This document shows, in pieces, positions 33,665-35,827 of a stretch of DNA of 35,827 bases. A program made the translations under genes and the position numbers. Numbering within the stretch: the stretch's first letter is position 1; each line of letters begins with the position of its first letter. Source of the DNA: an uncultured Veillonellaceae bacterium (GTDB lineage Bacteria > Bacillota > Negativicutes > Veillonellales > Negativicoccaceae); contig CAMCNU010000012.1 of the NCBI GenBank assembly GCA_945876385.1, positions 1 to 35,827 on the forward strand, given 5' to 3'. Below the pieces are notes generated by a model that searched no databases, was not told the origin of the DNA, and saw nothing but the letters and a program-made list of their open reading frames with translations.

Positions 33665-35749
33665 GTGGCAAGAGAATTTTCATTAGAAAATACAAGAAAC
33701 ATCGGCATCATGGCGCATATTGATGCCGGTAAGACCACGACGACGGAACGTATCCTGTTTTACACCGGTCGTGTCCATAAAATCGGTGAAACGCACGAAG
33801 GTGCGGCGACGATGGACTGGATGGACCAGGAACAGGAACGCGGCATCACGATTACTTCCGCAGCCACGACCTGTCAGTGGAAGGGACATCGAATCAATAT
33901 CATCGATACGCCCGGTCACGTGGACTTCACGGTAGAAGTCGAACGGTCCTTGCGCGTGCTGGATGGATCCGTCGCCGTGTTTAGCGCCAAAGACGGGGTA
34001 GAACCGCAGTCGGAAACGGTATGGCGTCAGGCCGACCGTTACCATGTACCGCGAATTGCCTTCGTCAACAAGATGGATACGACGGGTGCGGATTTTTACA
34101 ACGTACTCGACATGATTCGCGAACGCCTGGGTGCCAATCCGGTGGCCATTACGTTGCCGATCGGTGCGGAAACCGAGTTTGAAGGCGTCATCGACCTGTT
34201 GGAAATGAAGTCGGTGCATTTCAGCGGCGACCATGGTGAAACCATGGAAGTCGGCGACATTCCGGCGGATATGCAGGATAAGGCCGATGAATACCGTGCG
34301 AAGCTGGTGGAAGTGGCGGCCGAGCTTGATGACGAGCTGATGATGAAGTATCTCGAAGGAGAAGATGTCGGCACGGACGAAATCAAGGCGGCACTGCGCA
34401 AAGGCACGATTGCCTGCACGGTAAACCCGGTGCTCTGCGGCTCGGCGTACAAGAACAAGGGCGTACAGCTGCTCTTGGATGCGGTGCTCGACTACATGCC
34501 GGCGCCGACGGATGTACCGCCGATTAAAGGTATCCATCCGGAAACGGGTGAAGAAGACCACCGCGTATCCAGTGACGACGCGCCGTTCTCGGCGTTGGCG
34601 TTTAAGATTATGACCGACCCGTATGTCGGCAAGCTCTCGTTCTTCCGTGTGTATTCCGGTTCGCTGGAAGCGGGGTCCTACACGTACAACTCGACGAAGG
34701 GCAAACGGGAACGTGTCGGCCGTATTTTGCAGATGCACGCCAATCATCGTAACGAAATCGAAGAAGTCCATGCGGGCGATATCGCCGCGGCAATCGGTTT
34801 CAAAGATGTTACGACAGGCGACACGCTCTGCGATGAAAAAGCACCGATTATCTTGGAAAAGATGGAATTCCCGGATCCGGTTATCTCGGTCGCGGTAGAA
34901 CCGAAGACCAAGGCCGACCAGGAAAAAATGGGGATTGCGCTCCAGAAACTGGCGGAAGAAGACCCGACTTTCAAAGTCCGTACGGACGAAGAAACCGGTC
35001 AAACCATCATCGCCGGTATGGGCGAGCTCCACTTGGACGTACTCGTCACGCGTATGCTGCGCGAATTCAAAGTCGGCTGCAATGTCGGCAAACCGCAGGT
35101 TGCGTATCGCGAAACCATCCGCAAGGATGTGGAGGCGGAAGGCAAGTTTGTCCGTCAGTCCGGCGGTCGCGGGCAGTACGGTCACTGCTGGTTGCGCTTG
35201 GAACCGCAGGAACCGGGTACCGGTTTCAGCTTTGAAAACAAGATTGTCGGCGGGGTCATCCCGAAAGAATACATCGGACCTGTACAGGCCGGTGTAGAAG
35301 AAGCCATGCAGACCGGTGTCATCGCCGGCTACCCGATGGTAGATATCAAAGTTACCGTATTTGACGGTTCGTACCATGATGTCGACTCCTCGGAAATGGC
35401 ATTTAAGATTGCCGGCTCGATGGGATTCAAGGCGGGCGCGCAAAAAGCGAATCCGGTCTTGCTCGAACCGTACATGAAAGTCGACATCGTCGTACCGGAT
35501 GAGTACATGGGCGATGTTATCGGCGACGTCAACTCTCGTCGCGGTCGTGTCATGGGGACGGAACCGCGTCGCGGCGCCACGAATATTGAGGCGTATGTGC
35601 CGCTGTCCGAAATGTTCGGCTATGCGACGGACTTGCGCTCCAAGACCCAAGGTCGCGGCAACTACTCGATGACGTTCGACCACTATGAAGAAGTCCCGAA
35701 AGCGATTGCGGAAGAAATCACCGCACAACGCTCCGGAAATAAAGACTAA
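33665..35749 (+). CDS. fusA: Elongation factor G
   Basis: 694-residue translational GTPase that moves tRNA and mRNA through the ribosome. G1 is [12 protein letters not shown] (about 17-28), G2 is in the [13 protein letters not shown] switch, G3 is DTPGHVDF, G4 is NKMD. The start is GTG at 33665 with GAGGAG about 12 bases upstream, a long spacing. Length and domain order (G, II, III, IV, V) are complete. A single EF-G of the usual operon type, not a resistance homologue. Confidence 0.98.
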   Translation: MAREFSLENTRNIGIMAHIDAGKTTTTERILFYTGRVHKIGETHEGAATMDWMDQEQERGITITSAATTCQWKGHRINIIDTPGHVDFTVEVERSLRVLDGSVAVFSAKDGVEPQSETVWRQADRYHVPRIAFVNKMDTTGADFYNVLDMIRERLGANPVAITLPIGAETEFEGVIDLLEMKSVHFSGDHGETMEVGDIPADMQDKADEYRAKLVEVAAELDDELMMKYLEGEDVGTDEIKAALRKGTIACTVNPVLCGSAYKNKGVQLLLDAVLDYMPAPTDVPPIKGIHPETGEEDHRVSSDDAPFSALAFKIMTDPYVGKLSFFRVYSGSLEAGSYTYNSTKGKRERVGRILQMHANHRNEIEEVHAGDIAAAIGFKDVTTGDTLCDEKAPIILEKMEFPDPVISVAVEPKTKADQEKMGIALQKLAEEDPTFKVRTDEETGQTIIAGMGELHLDVLVTRMLREFKVGCNVGKPQVAYRETIRKDVEAEGKFVRQSGGRGQYGHCWLRLEPQEPGTGFSFENKIVGGVIPKEYIGPVQAGVEEAMQTGVIAGYPMVDIKVTVFDGSYHDVDSSEMAFKIAGSMGFKAGAQKANPVLLEPYMKVDIVVPDEYMGDVIGDVNSRRGRVMGTEPRRGATNIEAYVPLSEMFGYATDLRSKTQGRGNYSMTFDHYEEVPKAIAEEITAQRSGNKD

Positions 35750-35772
35750 TTAGCTAAACGGAGGAAAGAACA

Positions 35773-35827
35773 ATGGCAAAAGCACATTTTGAACGAAACA
35801 AGCCGCATGTCAACATCGGCACCATCG
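35773..35827 (+). CDS. tuf: Elongation factor Tu, 5' end only
   Basis: The first 18 codons (MAKAHFERNKPHVNIGTI) match the EF-Tu N-terminus; the gene runs out of the window. GGAGGAAAG precedes the ATG. Position after fusA is the usual one. Confidence 0.95.
   Translation, partial: MAKAHFERNKPHVNIGTI

Overview
The window looks like a chromosomal segment of a diderm Firmicute (class Negativicutes, probably Veillonellales). This is inferred from a mix of signals. The gene blocks are Firmicute-like: rnmV-rsmA, tig-clpP-clpX-lon-engB, rplU-prp-rpmA with a cleavable L27 leader, the L7Ae-rpsL-rpsG-fusA-tuf block, and a T-box riboswitch. Alongside them are outer-membrane proteins: a trimeric autotransporter anchor, a TonB-dependent receptor and an SLH/OmpM-like fragment. 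The DNA is GC-rich, genes are tightly packed, and many start or stop codons overlap. I see no insertion sequence, phage gene, CRISPR array or tRNA.

Layout. 1-615: 3' end of a trimeric autotransporter adhesin. 0.7-2.1 kb: rnmV-rsmA, converging on a GDSL hydrolase. 2.7-5.0 kb: transaldolase, class II fructose-bisphosphatase and an HD-domain protein. 5.1-10.1 kb: a serine regulon, with a T-box leader that has one Stem I but two complete antiterminator/terminator modules, then serC, serA, a histidine phosphatase that may be the missing phosphoserine phosphatase, and serS. 10.2-17.0 kb: protein quality control (tig, clpP, clpX, lon), engB and a short SLH protein. 17.1-18.0 kb: a reverse-strand membrane protein.

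18.1-26.5 kb is the most distinctive accessory block, an anaerobic heme uptake and degradation locus. It encodes a flavodoxin, a ChuW/HutW/HmuW-type radical SAM protein, a periplasmic heme-binding protein, a FecCD permease, an ATPase, a TonB-dependent receptor and a second heme-binding lipoprotein. Heme would cross the outer membrane by the receptor, the inner membrane by the ABC transporter, and be opened without oxygen by the radical SAM enzyme with flavodoxin as electron donor. The leader of this operon has an intrinsic terminator whose 5' arm can alternatively pair with the flavodoxin start codon region.

26.6-28.8 kb: a duplicated DUF1538 membrane protein with a double-length P-II-like protein. 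28.8-29.8 kb: rplU-prp-rpmA. 29.9-31.4 kb: a sodium/solute symporter. 31.5-32.0 kb: reverse-strand thiW. 32.0-32.4 kb: a gene-free stretch rich in inverted repeats. 32.4 kb to the end: the L7Ae-rpsL-rpsG-fusA-tuf ribosomal/elongation-factor operon, cut off in tuf. Most promoters I can see use an extended -10 element (TGN followed by TAYAMT).
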